Shown: positions 9,186 to 18,173 of the stretch, piece after piece
How positions within the stretch are numbered: position 1 is the first letter of the stretch
Layout: each line of letters starts with the position of its first letter
NCBI RefSeq assembly: GCF_000429325.1
Contig: NZ_AUBQ01000004.1
Span: 248,001 to 312,000, forward strand
Direction: 5' to 3'
DNA: 64,000 bases
DNA from: Fundidesulfovibrio putealis DSM 16056
Lineage (GTDB): Bacteria > Desulfobacterota > Desulfovibrionia > Desulfovibrionales > Desulfovibrionaceae
Program-made: the position numbers and the translations under genes
Notes under the pieces: model-generated
Seen by the model: the letters and a program-made list of their open reading frames with translations, nothing else
Database searches by the model: none
Told to the model about the DNA's origin: nothing

Positions 9186-12100
9186 ATGGCCCTCACCAAC
9201 GAGGATGGTAAAGCCAAACAACTCCTCCAGGAGTTTGTCCGGGAGACGATCCCTGAGTATATCATTGACGGCTCGCATTCAATCGTCGCGCAGGACGGCG
9301 TCCAGAAAATCGACGTCAAGAAGCGGGAACATTACTGGGATTTGGAGGGACAAGTCCAGGGGGATGATTTCCAGGTTTACACTTCCGAACTGGGGTTGAA
9401 CCTTGAGGAAGAAACCGTAACATTCTTCTGCAACTGCCCCGATTCCTTTTCCGGAGTGTGCCGCCACGTAGGCGCGACCGCACTCAAATTCCTGAAATCG
9501 CTCGACGGCAAGAAGAGCCAGGAGCACGACGCCCAGGCCAAGCAGAACGTGGAATGGCGTCAGAGCTTCCGCCACTTTTTCTCCACCGCCTTCGAACCGG
9601 AGGCCGGGAAGCACTACATCATCTACAGGTTCTTCCCCGAACCGGGACGCCTGCAAGTCGCCTTCTTCAGGGGACGCCAGAACAAATCCGGCCTCTCCCA
9701 GGTGCACACCGAGATAACGCTCGAGCAGATCATCCAGAACCCCGACTGGTGCGAGACCGCGCCCAGCCTGCCCCTGCTGGCCGAACAGATCGGGCATTTC
9801 CTGGATTATCGCGGCCACCGGGTGGACATCCCGGCAGGACTCATTTCCTGGTTCTTGTGGTCCATCGGCAAGGAATATTATCTCTACTGGCAGGACACCG
9901 AGCATCCGGTGCGCATCGAGCGCTCCACCATGCGCCTGCAGCTTCGCCCCATCATGGACGAGGAACAGGGCCTGCGCTTCGACATCTACCTGGCGCGCCC
10001 CGGCAAGGCCCCCTTCTCCATTCAGGGCCAGGAGACCTATTTCTACGGCCAGCTGCCCCTGTGGGTGTGCTGGAACAAGAGCTTCTATCCCGTGCAGACC
10101 GGCCTGCCCGCGCCCTTCATCCGGGAGATGGTGGAGAATCCGCCGGTAATTCCCGGAGCGGACGTGTCGGAGTTCCTGGACCGCGTCTGGACCAAGTTCC
10201 CCACCTCGGACCTCCACGGCCAGCAGGAATTCCTGGAGCGCATGAAGCCCAATTTCCTGCCAGCCAACTACAATCCCAAACTCTACCTGGACGAAGAAGG
10301 AAGCCTGCTGACCCTCCAGGTGCAGAACATCTACGAGACCGAGCACGGCGACATCTTCCAGGAAGGCCCCAACCCCGAGCTCCAGACCGGCTCCTACGCC
10401 TTCGAGGGCAAGAGCTTCCTCCTGGCGCGCGACCAGGACGCCGAGGCGGCCCTCATCGCCCAGCTCCAGGAGATGGAGTTCCAGCCGCGAAACAACGCCA
10501 ACTGGTTCCTGGAGCCGGAAGAGGCCATCGTCTTCCTGTTGGACGCCTACCCCAAGCTGGTGGAAAAGTACCGCGTCTACGGCGAGAAGAACCTCACCCG
10601 CTACAAGGTGCGCCTCTCCCAGCCGGTCATTGTGGCCGAGGTCGAGTCCGACGAGAAGGAAAAGTGGTTCGACCTGGAACTGGCCGTGCAATACGACGAC
10701 CAGCGCGTGCCCATCGACAAGATCTGGAAGGCCTGGACCCAGGGCAAGCGCTATGTGCAGCTGAAAGACGGCTCCTACACCAGCCTGCCCGAGAGCTGGC
10801 TCAAGCGCATCGGCCACAAGCTGCGCGCCCTGGGCTACGACCCGGACAAGCCGCCCCAGAAGCGCTTCAAGCAGTTCGAGGCCCCGGTGCTGGACAAGAT
10901 CCTTGAGGATCTGCCCGAGGCGCACACGGACTCCTTCCGGAACAGCCTGCGCGAAAAGATCCATAGTTTCGAGGAGATAAAGCCCATCAAGCAGCCCGCC
11001 GAGCTGAACGCGCAGCTGCGCCCGTATCAGCTCCAGGGCCTGGCCTACCTGAACTTCCTGCGGGAGTACGGTTTCGGCGGCATCCTGGCCGACGAAATGG
11101 GCCTGGGCAAGACCGTGCAGACGCTGTCCTTCATCCAGCATCTGTCCGACAAGGGAAACAAGGCCCCCAACCTGATCGTGGTGCCCACCTCGGTGCTGCC
11201 CAACTGGGACCGCGAGGCCGAGAAGTTCGTGCCGAACCTCAAGCGGGTCATCGTGTATGGGGCCAAGCGCGAGGGGATGTTCAAGAAGATCGCCGAGTCG
11301 CAGCTGGTGGTCACCACCTATGCCCTGCTGCGGCGCGACCTGGATGAGCTTTTGAACTTCGAGTTCAACTCCATCATCCTGGACGAAGCCCAGAACATCA
11401 AGAACCCCAATACGATAACTGCGCGGTCCGTGCGGCGCCTCAACGGCAAGATGCGCCTGTGCCTCTCGGGCACGCCCATTGAGAACAACCTCTTCGAGCT
11501 GTGGAGCCTCTTCGAGTTCCTCATGCCCGGCTTCCTGGGCAGCCAGAACTCCTTCCAGCGCGGCATAGTGAAGCCCATCAAGGACGGCGACGAGGAAACC
11601 CTCGACTACCTGCGCGGTCGCGTGAAGCCCTTCATCCTGCGCCGCACCAAGTCCGAGGTGGCCAAGGACCTGCCGCCCAAGGTGGAGAACGTCCAGTACT
11701 GCGCGCTCATCGACGAGCAGGCCGAGCTGTACTCGCAGCTGGCCAAGAAGCTGCGCGATCAGGTGCTGCGCGACGTGGACGAAAAGGGCATGGCCAAGTC
11801 CCAGATGTCCATCCTGGATGCGCTTTTGAAGCTGCGCCAGATCTGCTGCCACCCCAGGCTTCTCAAGCTGGACATGCCCGGCGTGAACACCAACCTGCCC
11901 TCCGGCAAGTTCGACACCTTCAAGGACCTCGTCACCGACGTGGTGGAGGAAGGCCACAAGGTGCTGGTGTTCTCGCAGTTCGTGCAGATGCTGCACATCA
12001 TCCGCAGCTGGCTGCAAATCAACCAGACGCCCTTCTGCTACCTGGACGGCTCCAGCAAGGACCGCTTCGAGCAGGTGGACCGCTTCAACAACACCCCGGA

Positions 12101-12407
12101 AATCCCGATCTTCCTGATCTCGCTGAAGGCGGGCGGCACGGGCATCAACCTGACCAGCGCGGACTACGTCATCCACTATGACCCGTGGTGGAACCCCGCC
12201 GTGGAAAATCAGGCCACGGACCGCACGCACCGCATCGGCCAGAAGCGGCAGGTGTTCAGCTACAAGCTGATCTGCTCGAACACCGTGGAAGAGAAGATCC
12301 TGAAGCTTCAGGAAATGAAGAAGGGAATCGCGGATGCGATCATCCCTGGGCAGGACGCCTGGAAGAGCTTGACCAGGAACGATCTGGAGATGTTGTTTGA
12401 GGTGTAG
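9186..12407 (+). CDS. SWIM zinc-finger SNF2-family DNA translocase/helicase
   Basis: 1073-residue Swi2/Snf2 ATPase that moves on double-stranded DNA or remodels nucleoprotein. An N-terminal SWIM zinc finger is visible as CNCPDSFSGVCRHVGA (near residue 80). A long middle region follows, then the SNF2 core: ADEMGLGKTVQTLSFI (Walker A), IILDEAQNIKN (Walker B, DEAQ), LSGTPIENNL, and a helicase-C half ending in DRTHRIGQKRQV. ATG 9186 is chosen over an in-frame ATG at 9135 because GGAG lies 11 bases upstream. Divergent from the lipoprotein gene. The SWIM plus SNF2 architecture is common in bacteria but its role is poorly known. Confidence 0.94.
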   Translation: MALTNEDGKAKQLLQEFVRETIPEYIIDGSHSIVAQDGVQKIDVKKREHYWDLEGQVQGDDFQVYTSELGLNLEEETVTFFCNCPDSFSGVCRHVGATALKFLKSLDGKKSQEHDAQAKQNVEWRQSFRHFFSTAFEPEAGKHYIIYRFFPEPGRLQVAFFRGRQNKSGLSQVHTEITLEQIIQNPDWCETAPSLPLLAEQIGHFLDYRGHRVDIPAGLISWFLWSIGKEYYLYWQDTEHPVRIERSTMRLQLRPIMDEEQGLRFDIYLARPGKAPFSIQGQETYFYGQLPLWVCWNKSFYPVQTGLPAPFIREMVENPPVIPGADVSEFLDRVWTKFPTSDLHGQQEFLERMKPNFLPANYNPKLYLDEEGSLLTLQVQNIYETEHGDIFQEGPNPELQTGSYAFEGKSFLLARDQDAEAALIAQLQEMEFQPRNNANWFLEPEEAIVFLLDAYPKLVEKYRVYGEKNLTRYKVRLSQPVIVAEVESDEKEKWFDLELAVQYDDQRVPIDKIWKAWTQGKRYVQLKDGSYTSLPESWLKRIGHKLRALGYDPDKPPQKRFKQFEAPVLDKILEDLPEAHTDSFRNSLREKIHSFEEIKPIKQPAELNAQLRPYQLQGLAYLNFLREYGFGGILADEMGLGKTVQTLSFIQHLSDKGNKAPNLIVVPTSVLPNWDREAEKFVPNLKRVIVYGAKREGMFKKIAESQLVVTTYALLRRDLDELLNFEFNSIILDEAQNIKNPNTITARSVRRLNGKMRLCLSGTPIENNLFELWSLFEFLMPGFLGSQNSFQRGIVKPIKDGDEETLDYLRGRVKPFILRRTKSEVAKDLPPKVENVQYCALIDEQAELYSQLAKKLRDQVLRDVDEKGMAKSQMSILDALLKLRQICCHPRLLKLDMPGVNTNLPSGKFDTFKDLVTDVVEEGHKVLVFSQFVQMLHIIRSWLQINQTPFCYLDGSSKDRFEQVDRFNNTPEIPIFLISLKAGGTGINLTSADYVIHYDPWWNPAVENQATDRTHRIGQKRQVFSYKLICSNTVEEKILKLQEMKKGIADAIIPGQDAWKSLTRNDLEMLFEV

Positions 12408-12431
12408 AGCGACCAATCCCGACGCATAATA

Positions 12432-12464
12432 AAAGGCCGGTCCGCAACACGCGGACCGGCCTTT
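12432..12464. terminator. Bidirectional intrinsic terminator between SNF2 and usp genes
   Basis: Perfect 14-bp inverted repeat (12432-12445 with 12451-12464) with a 5-base loop, bounded by A-rich and T-rich ends. Serves two convergent genes. Confidence 0.88.
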
Positions 12465-12525
12465 CAAATTTCAGGACAGGACTGCGTGTGCCGCAGTCCC
12501 AATTCATGCAGCGTCTCCGAGACTC

Positions 12526-13416
12526 CTAACCACCAGGCATCTGGAACTTCCGGTTGATGCTCACCACCGGGCACAACGCCCGAAACGCCACATGGACCAC
12601 GGTCGATCTCTCGAACGCGCAGTCCAGGTCCGCCTCGCGGGTGTGGTGGGCCATCACGATCACATCCACCCCGCGCAGCCGGGCAAGCTTGAGGATCTCC
12701 ACCGCCGTCTGCCCTTCATAACAAACGTACTCCACGTCCTTCACGTCCTTCACCATGTCGCCGTACTCGACGTTCATCCGGGTCATGCGCTCCCCGGCGA
12801 TGCGGCCGATTTCCTCCTGAGGCAGGTTCGCGGCCCCGGCGTCGGCATCCAGGACGCTGAACACCGTGAGCTTCGCCCCGCACTTCCTGGCCAGTTGGGC
12901 GGCGTACTCCACGCAGAAGCTGTCCTTTCCCGAGAGGCCCGTGGCGGCCAGCACGTGCCGGAATATCTGCCCATCCGAGGAAACGGGGTGGGTGACCAGC
13001 ATCACGGGGTGATGTGCGTTTTGGATGACGCGCTCCAGAGTGTGTCCGACCCTGGTCCAGAGCAGATCCTTCATCTGCGGTAACTCCCTCCTGTACGGGC
13101 ACATCAGGATGAGGTCGGCCTCCATTTCGCGCGCCATGCGCAGTATCTCCACATGGGGGACCCCCTGGGCCACGACTATCTTGTGCCCCGGCACCCCAGC
13201 GAGCCTCCCGGCGAAGTGCCTGGCCATGTCGGTTTCAATCTTCTGGAGTTCCTCCGGTCTGTCCAGCAACTCCGCCTCGCCCCACTTATGCTCGAAACCC
13301 TGGACGTTCAGGAGCACCAGATTCGATTCAAAACGCCGGGCGAAGGTGATGGCTACATCGGCAGCTTGTTCGCAGGACTTCGAGGACGTGACGGGGGCCA
13401 GGATGTTCTTGAACAT
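12526..13416 (-). CDS. Tandem-domain universal stress protein (UspA family)
   Basis: 296-residue cytoplasmic protein with two UspA domains. The first starts MFKNILAPVTSSKSCEQAADVAI and the second near HVLAATGLSGKDSFCVEYAAQLA. The second repeat contains VDVIVMAHHT and FERSTVVHVAFRALCPVVSI. The usual ATP-binding glycine pattern (G-2x-G-9x-G-S/T) is degenerate in both halves, so nucleotide binding is uncertain. Monocistronic. UspA proteins generally respond to stress or starvation; no specific partner is seen here. Confidence 0.9.
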   Translation of the reverse strand: MFKNILAPVTSSKSCEQAADVAITFARRFESNLVLLNVQGFEHKWGEAELLDRPEELQKIETDMARHFAGRLAGVPGHKIVVAQGVPHVEILRMAREMEADLILMCPYRRELPQMKDLLWTRVGHTLERVIQNAHHPVMLVTHPVSSDGQIFRHVLAATGLSGKDSFCVEYAAQLARKCGAKLTVFSVLDADAGAANLPQEEIGRIAGERMTRMNVEYGDMVKDVKDVEYVCYEGQTAVEILKLARLRGVDVIVMAHHTREADLDCAFERSTVVHVAFRALCPVVSINRKFQMPGG

Positions 13417-13598
13417 GAGGCGCCTCCTTTAGGGATGATGGTCGTTGCGTATTTCGGGCGGATATCCGGCTTTTTCCTTCAACCAATAGCATGGCCTGGG
13501 ACGCCTGGGAATATTATTCGGATTGTGGAAGACGAATTTTCCAGAGGGAATCCGTCAAGTCGGGCGGCGACACATTTCATGATCAGCGAAAAAGCAAA

Positions 13599-13630
13599 AG
13601 GCCGCGCATGCTTGCAGGCATGCGCGGCCT
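13599..13630 (-). terminator. Intrinsic terminator of the cbpAB operon
   Basis: 13-bp perfect inverted repeat (13599-13611 with 13618-13630). On the minus strand it is followed by TTTTGCTTTTT. It lies about 50 bases after the radical SAM stop codon. Confidence 0.88.
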
Positions 13631-13681
13631 ATCAAGGGCCAAATGCGCTGGAATGAAAATCTTCCAGTCGGCAAGGTCCCA

Positions 13682-15139
13682 TTACAACCCCGTCAGCTCG
13701 AACACCGTCTCAGCCTCGCTGTCCCAGCCGTCCCACAGGAAGTCGTCGGCCTTGCCGTCGGCTATCAAGCGCAGCGCGTAGCGTGTCTGGTCTTCGTAGA
13801 ACCCGCAGAACGCTCCCATGCGGTTCATGGCCCCGTTCATTTCGATGGCCTCAGCCGGGCACGGCGATCCGCAGAAGTGGCGGATGGCGCAGCGGTTGCA
13901 CGGTGTGATGTCCTCCACCTTGCGGCCCGTGACCTGGGCGAAGGGGGCGCTTTGCAGCACGTCGCCGATGGCGTCCGTGAACAGATTGCCGCCCTTGAAG
14001 TGCGGCAGGCCGATGAACTCGCTGCACGGGAACATGTCACCGTTGGGGGCCAGGGCGAAAAAGCAACGCCCGCCGCCGCAGGGGGAGATGTCGCACATCA
14101 GCCGCCGGGCCGTGGGGGCCATGATGGCCAGCAGGATGTTGGCGAAGTTGGCCACCACCAGTTTGCGCCCGGTCTCGCGGTACAACTCGTGGCTGCGCTC
14201 CAGGGCCGAGACGAACTGCCGACCGGCGTCCTGGTCGCCTGGCATGATCTCTCTCGCGCCGGGCAGTGTGCAGCGCACGATGTTCAACAGGCAGGTCTCC
14301 ACTTCGTTCGTGTGGAAGAACTCCACCACCTCGGGCAGCGTGGCGATATTTTTTGCGGTCACGGTGCAGATGACGTTGAACCCGGAGTAGCCGCGCAGCA
14401 TGTCCATGGCCCGGCGCACCAGATGTGATACGCCCTCCCCGCTCCAGGTCTTGCGAGTACTGTCCGCGATTGCGGCGTCCACGCCGTCCAGAGAGATACC
14501 CACGCCCACGTTGCGCTCGGTCAGGAATTCCACGGCCTGTTCGTCCAGCAGGGTGGCGTTGGTCTGCACGCCGAAGCGGAAATCATCCTTGAAGGCCTCG
14601 ATGCCCTGGAATACGGCTTCGCGGTTCATGAGGGGCTCCGCCCCGTGGAAGATGATCTGTGGCTTGCGGCCCTCAGGCATCGTGGCTGTGAAATGGGCCT
14701 TCAGCCTGGAAAGCGCGTCCAGCAGCGTATCGGGGCTCATGTGGATGCCCTTGGAGCGCATGTCGCCGGGGATGTAGCAGTAGGTGCAGTTCAGGTTGCA
14801 GCGCTCGGTGGGGTTGAAGTAGACCGCCGAGGGCGTGAGCCCGAAACGCAACCCATCCATTTCCTCGCGAAAGCGGCCCGCCTTGGCGCGGTAGGCGTCC
14901 AGGAACGAGGAGTCCGTCAGCGCATGGCCCAACTTGTCCTTTTTCACCAGGGACCAGAAGGCGCTGTCGGGCTCGATAAGGGCCAGATAGTCCGAGTGGC
15001 CGATGTCCACGGGCTGAAAGGTGGGGCCATGGCCGGTATTGATGAAGCGCGGCGAAGCCTCCGATGCTGGACCATGGACTGTATCAATGAAGCGGCCCCC
15101 GGTGGAGGCCGCTTCCGAGGCGTTGTGGTCGGGATTCAT
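13682..15139 (-). CDS. cbpB: Peptide-modifying radical SAM/SPASM enzyme (CbpB-like)
   Basis: 485-residue radical SAM enzyme. The canonical cluster motif is CNLNCTYC (Cys114, 118, 121). A C-terminal SPASM region carries extra cysteines in CDISPCGGGRCF, MFPCSEF and CNRCAIRHFCGSPCPAE for auxiliary Fe-S clusters, as in RiPP maturases. ATG 15139 overlaps the stop of a 35-residue peptide gene by four bases, so the two are translationally coupled. The pair sits behind a cobalamin riboswitch, which fits my recollection of the CbpA/CbpB peptide-maturase family. The N-terminus contains an imperfect duplication (RFIDTVHGP near 16-24, RFINTGHGP near 31-39). The modification is unknown, but Cys17 of the peptide is an obvious target. 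Confidence 0.85.
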   Translation of the reverse strand: MNPDHNASEAASTGGRFIDTVHGPASEASPRFINTGHGPTFQPVDIGHSDYLALIEPDSAFWSLVKKDKLGHALTDSSFLDAYRAKAGRFREEMDGLRFGLTPSAVYFNPTERCNLNCTYCYIPGDMRSKGIHMSPDTLLDALSRLKAHFTATMPEGRKPQIIFHGAEPLMNREAVFQGIEAFKDDFRFGVQTNATLLDEQAVEFLTERNVGVGISLDGVDAAIADSTRKTWSGEGVSHLVRRAMDMLRGYSGFNVICTVTAKNIATLPEVVEFFHTNEVETCLLNIVRCTLPGAREIMPGDQDAGRQFVSALERSHELYRETGRKLVVANFANILLAIMAPTARRLMCDISPCGGGRCFFALAPNGDMFPCSEFIGLPHFKGGNLFTDAIGDVLQSAPFAQVTGRKVEDITPCNRCAIRHFCGSPCPAEAIEMNGAMNRMGAFCGFYEDQTRYALRLIADGKADDFLWDGWDSEAETVFELTGL

Positions 15140-15243
15140 TTCGCTTTCTTGTCCATGAGGATGTAGTGCGACAGGCCTGTGCCGTCGGCGTTGCAGGATT
15201 TGCGGATGGCGATGACGTCCTTGTTTTCCTTCTTCTTTTCCAT
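15136..15243 (-). CDS. cbpA: Precursor peptide of modified-peptide (RiPP-like) system (CbpA-like)
   Basis: 35-residue peptide with a lysine-rich leader (MEKKKENK), then VIAIRKSCNADGTGLSHYIL and a basic tail. It has a single cysteine at position 17. An excellent ribosome site (AGGAGGA at 15249-15255) precedes ATG 15243. The stop codon overlaps the start of a SPASM radical SAM gene, the standard arrangement for a substrate peptide and its maturase. It lies downstream of a cobalamin riboswitch and terminator, so expression should rise when cobalamin is scarce. No homology beyond the CbpA-type context is claimed, and the mature product is unknown. Confidence 0.75.
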   Translation of the reverse strand: MEKKKENKDVIAIRKSCNADGTGLSHYILMDKKAK

Positions 15244-15266
15244 GTGTTCCTCCTGTGGTTGGCAAC

Positions 15267-15307
15267 AAAAAAAGGGTTCTGACAGGCTAAGCCCGTCAGA
15301 ACCCTTT
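15267..15307 (-). terminator. Riboswitch expression-platform terminator
   Basis: Long stem (AAAGGGTTCTGAC... pairing with ...GTCAGAACCCTTT, 15271-15307) followed on the minus strand by a run of seven T. It lies between the cobalamin aptamer and cbpA, as expected for transcription attenuation. Confidence 0.88.
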
Positions 15308-15330
15308 ACCTTCGGATTCCGATAGAGAGA

Positions 15331-15485
15331 CGTACGACAGGTCTTCTGGCTCACGGATCGTCCGCTGGGGGGCAAGCCTTCCCAACGGAGAATATCCGCC
15401 AGTGGCCGGCAATGCGCCATGCCCTCCCGCGTCCCCGCTTACAGTGGTGGGTCCGCCACGGATTCGCACCGTGTTCCGAGATGTC
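15331..15485 (-). ncRNA. Cobalamin (adenosylcobalamin/B12) riboswitch
   Basis: Read on the minus strand, the conserved cobalamin-aptamer elements occur in order: GGTGCGAATCCG, GCGGACCCACCACTGTAAG, GGCCACTGG, TTGGGAAGGC, and the B12 box GAGCCAGAAGACCTG (complement at about 15337-15352). A promoter sits just upstream and an intrinsic terminator just downstream. The likely effect is reduced cbpAB transcription when cobalamin is bound. Exact ends are estimated. Confidence 0.93.
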
Positions 15486-15493
15486 GTTCAATA

Positions 15494-15522
15494 AAATTAG
15501 CCAGATCGGATGGTGCTGTCAA
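15494..15522 (-). promoter_or_regulatory. sigma-70-type promoter of riboswitch-cbpAB
   Basis: On the minus strand, TTGACA (15522-15517), a 17-base spacer and TAATTT (15499-15494). It is a near-consensus promoter whose predicted start lies immediately before the riboswitch core. Confidence 0.8.
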
Positions 15523-15654
15523 TGCACGTCCGCCCTTTCAGGCAGCTCGTGCTCAATCCGGTTCCCCTGGCTGCGGAAACAACACCAAAACGATTTGCGC
15601 CGCCGCGATTGCCGCATTTCATCCGCACGACCCATTTCCCTGGGAAATGGAGCC

Positions 15655-16866
15655 CTACTCCATGTCCCTGTCCCTGAACCCCAGCAGGTAGAGCACTGCG
15701 TCCAACCCAAGGGTCGAGATGGCGTGCCCAGCCCCTTCCTTGACCACGGGTTTGGCCCGGAAGGCGATGCCAAGGCCAGCCAGGTTCAGCATGGGAAGGT
15801 CGTTGGCGCCGTCGCCCACGGCGATAGTCTGCATGAGCGAGATGTTCTCGTTGCGGGCGATGCTCTGCAACAACTCCGCCTTGCGCTGGGCGTCCACGAT
15901 CTCACCGTCCACCTCTCCGGTGAGCTTGCCTTCCACGATGCGCAGCTTGTTGGCGTGAACATAGTCGATGCCGAGCTTGGCTTGCAGTTTCTCGCCGAAA
16001 TAAGTGAAGCCGCCGGAGATGACCGCCGTCTTGTAGCCGAAGCGCTTGAGGTTTCGCACCAGCTTCTCGGCGCCGTCGTTCAGGGGAATGTGCTCCGCAA
16101 CTTTTTCGAGCATTTCAGAGGGCATGCCTTTCAGGAGGCTCAGGCGTTTAGCCAGGCTCTGGCGGAAATCTAGTTCGCCGCGCATGGCCGATTCGGTGAT
16201 GGCCGAGACCTGTTCGCCCACGCCCCAGGCCTTGGCAAGTTCGTCGATGACCTCCACCCGGATGAGCGTGGAGTCCATGTCGAAGGCCACCAGCCTGCGG
16301 TTGCGCCGGAAGGCGTTGTCCTCCTGCAGGGCGATGTCCACGCCCATGTCGGCGGCGATGGCCAGGAAGGCCATGCGCATGGCGCGCACGTCGCCGGGAT
16401 TTCCGCGTACCGAGAATTCAATGCAGGCCGGGCGTTGCGGATCGGCGTCGTCCAGGGGCGGGCGGCCCGTGAGGCGGTTGACCGATTGGATGTTCAGGCC
16501 GTTGGCGGTGAGCACCTGGGCCACGGCGGCCACCTGGCCGGCGCTTATGGTGCGCCCCAGCAGGGTGACTATCCAGCGGGGCTTCCCGGCGGCGTCCACC
16601 CAGTGGCTGTATCCCTCGGAGCTGACCGGAGTGAACTTGCAGCTTATGCCCATCTCATGGGCCTGGTAGAGCAGGTCCTTGACCACGGCAGCGGCCTCGC
16701 CGCCCTCGGGGATGCGGATCAGCATGCCAAGCGACAGGGCGTCGTGGATGACGGCCTGTCCCATGTCCAGTATATCCACGCCGTATTGGGCCAGCAGGCT
16801 CGAGACGGCAGAGGTGATGCCGGGGCGGTCCGCCCCGAAGATGTGTACGAGCATGAGGTCTTTCAT
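15655..16866 (-). CDS. serB: Phosphoserine phosphatase with N-terminal ACT domains
   Basis: Last step of serine synthesis, O-phosphoserine to serine. 403 residues. The N-terminal half has two ACT-like regulatory domains (MLVHIFGADRPGITSAVSSLL; WIVTLLGRTISAGQVAAVAQVL). The C-terminal HAD phosphatase has FDMDSTLIRVEVIDELA (nucleophile Asp), TAVISGGFTYFGE and VGDGANDLPMLNLAGLG. All four HAD motifs are intact. ATG 16866 starts directly at the first ACT domain; a longer in-frame extension to 17025 is not supported. Monocistronic as seen. Confidence 0.95.
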   Translation of the reverse strand: MKDLMLVHIFGADRPGITSAVSSLLAQYGVDILDMGQAVIHDALSLGMLIRIPEGGEAAAVVKDLLYQAHEMGISCKFTPVSSEGYSHWVDAAGKPRWIVTLLGRTISAGQVAAVAQVLTANGLNIQSVNRLTGRPPLDDADPQRPACIEFSVRGNPGDVRAMRMAFLAIAADMGVDIALQEDNAFRRNRRLVAFDMDSTLIRVEVIDELAKAWGVGEQVSAITESAMRGELDFRQSLAKRLSLLKGMPSEMLEKVAEHIPLNDGAEKLVRNLKRFGYKTAVISGGFTYFGEKLQAKLGIDYVHANKLRIVEGKLTGEVDGEIVDAQRKAELLQSIARNENISLMQTIAVGDGANDLPMLNLAGLGIAFRAKPVVKEGAGHAISTLGLDAVLYLLGFRDRDME

Positions 16867-17090
16867 GAATGATCCTTGCGTACGGAAAGTCGGCGGATGT
16901 TTCCACAAAACGCGTCCGGGGTAAATGGCGGAGTGCGGGCTTTGCAGGGAGGTGCGCGCCATAGCATACCGCCCCGCTCCGGGCGGCGGCACGCAAAATA
17001 TTGCATGCCGGAACCCCGCCGACACGCGCCGGATGTTACTGAAACTCGCGCGATTGAAACAACGAACCGACCAAACAACCGGGAGACACC

Positions 17091-18134
17091 ATGCGATTTC
17101 TTCAGTATTGTCTGGCTTTCATCGCCCTCATGACACCCATGTTGGAGGAAGCAGCCATGGCGGCATCCAAGGCCCCCATCGTCATCGGCCATCGCGGCGC
17201 CTGCGGCTACCGCCCGGAACACACCCTGGCGTCCTATGAACTCGCCATCGAGATGGGCGCGGACTTCATCGAGCCCGACCTCGTCTCCACCAAGGACGGC
17301 GTGCTGGTGGCCCGCCACGAGAACGAAATTTCGGGCACCACGGACGTGGCCGAGAAGTTCCCGGCCCGCAAAGCGACCAAGACCATCGACGGCCAGAAAG
17401 TCGAAGGCTGGTTCACCGAGGACTTCACCCTGGCGGAACTGAAGACCCTGCGCGCCAAGGAACGCCTGGAGTTCCGGGACCACTCCCACGACGGCAAGTA
17501 TGAAGTGCCCACCTTCCAGGAAGTCATCGACCTGGCCAAGAAGCAGAGCCAGGCAAAGGGACGCACCATCGGGATCTACCCCGAAACCAAGCACCCGAGC
17601 TACTTCCGCTCCATCGGGCTGGGGCTCGAGGTGCCACTGGTCAAGGCGCTCAAGGCCGCGGGGTGGGACAAGGCCGATTCGCCTGTGTTCATCCAGTCCT
17701 TCGAGATCCAGAACCTCAAGGACATGCACACGATGATCAACGTGCCCCTGGTCTTTCTCTACGACGAGCCCGACATGCGCCCCTACGACTTCGTCGTGGC
17801 CAACGACAAGCGCACCTACGCGGACCTCACCAAGCCCGAGGAACTCAAAGCCATCGCGGCCTTCGCCAAGGGCATCGGCCCCTGGAAGCGGCTCATCGTG
17901 GGCGAGAACCCGGACAAGACCCTGAAAGCCGCAGGCAGCCTGATCGAGGACGCCCACAAGGCCGGACTGGTGGTCCACCCCTACACATTCAGGAACGAAC
18001 CGCGTTATCTCGCTCCCGAATACAAGGGCGATCCTGAAGCCGAATACATGCAGTTCTTCAAACTCGGCGTGGACGGAGTGTTCTCGGACTTCTCCGACAC
18101 GGCGGTGAAGGCGCGCGACAAGTTCCTGAAATAA
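17091..18134 (+). CDS. glpQ: Secreted glycerophosphodiester phosphodiesterase (GlpQ type)
   Basis: Periplasmic enzyme that cleaves glycerophosphodiesters to glycerol-3-phosphate and alcohol. A cleavable signal peptide (CLAFIALMTPML to about residue 24) is followed by VIGHRGACGYRPEHTLASYELA, with catalytic His and Arg, then DFIEPDLVSTKDGVLVARHENEISGTTDV with metal-binding Glu/Asp. The TIM-barrel ends with VDGVFSDFSDTAV. 347 residues is the GlpQ size, longer than the cytoplasmic UgpQ class. Ends at a strong terminator. Confidence 0.92.
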   Translation: MRFLQYCLAFIALMTPMLEEAAMAASKAPIVIGHRGACGYRPEHTLASYELAIEMGADFIEPDLVSTKDGVLVARHENEISGTTDVAEKFPARKATKTIDGQKVEGWFTEDFTLAELKTLRAKERLEFRDHSHDGKYEVPTFQEVIDLAKKQSQAKGRTIGIYPETKHPSYFRSIGLGLEVPLVKALKAAGWDKADSPVFIQSFEIQNLKDMHTMINVPLVFLYDEPDMRPYDFVVANDKRTYADLTKPEELKAIAAFAKGIGPWKRLIVGENPDKTLKAAGSLIEDAHKAGLVVHPYTFRNEPRYLAPEYKGDPEAEYMQFFKLGVDGVFSDFSDTAVKARDKFLK

Positions 18135-18144
18135 TACCTGCTGC

Positions 18145-18173
18145 GGGGCGTGGCGGGAACGCCACGCCCCTTT
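18145..18173. terminator. Intrinsic terminator after glpQ
   Basis: 11-bp GC-rich inverted repeat (18145-18155 with 18160-18170) and CTTT. It lies at the convergence of glpQ and the SGNH hydrolase; T-run weak. Confidence 0.7.

Noticed and set aside
9279-12467. 1062-codon antisense frame over the SNF2 gene
   Set aside because: It is a GC-rich shadow frame of a well-conserved helicase gene, has no domain signature of its own and no ribosome site.
12526-13416. ATP-binding UspA
   Set aside because: The glycine-rich ATP-binding pattern is degenerate in both domains, so I do not claim ATP binding.
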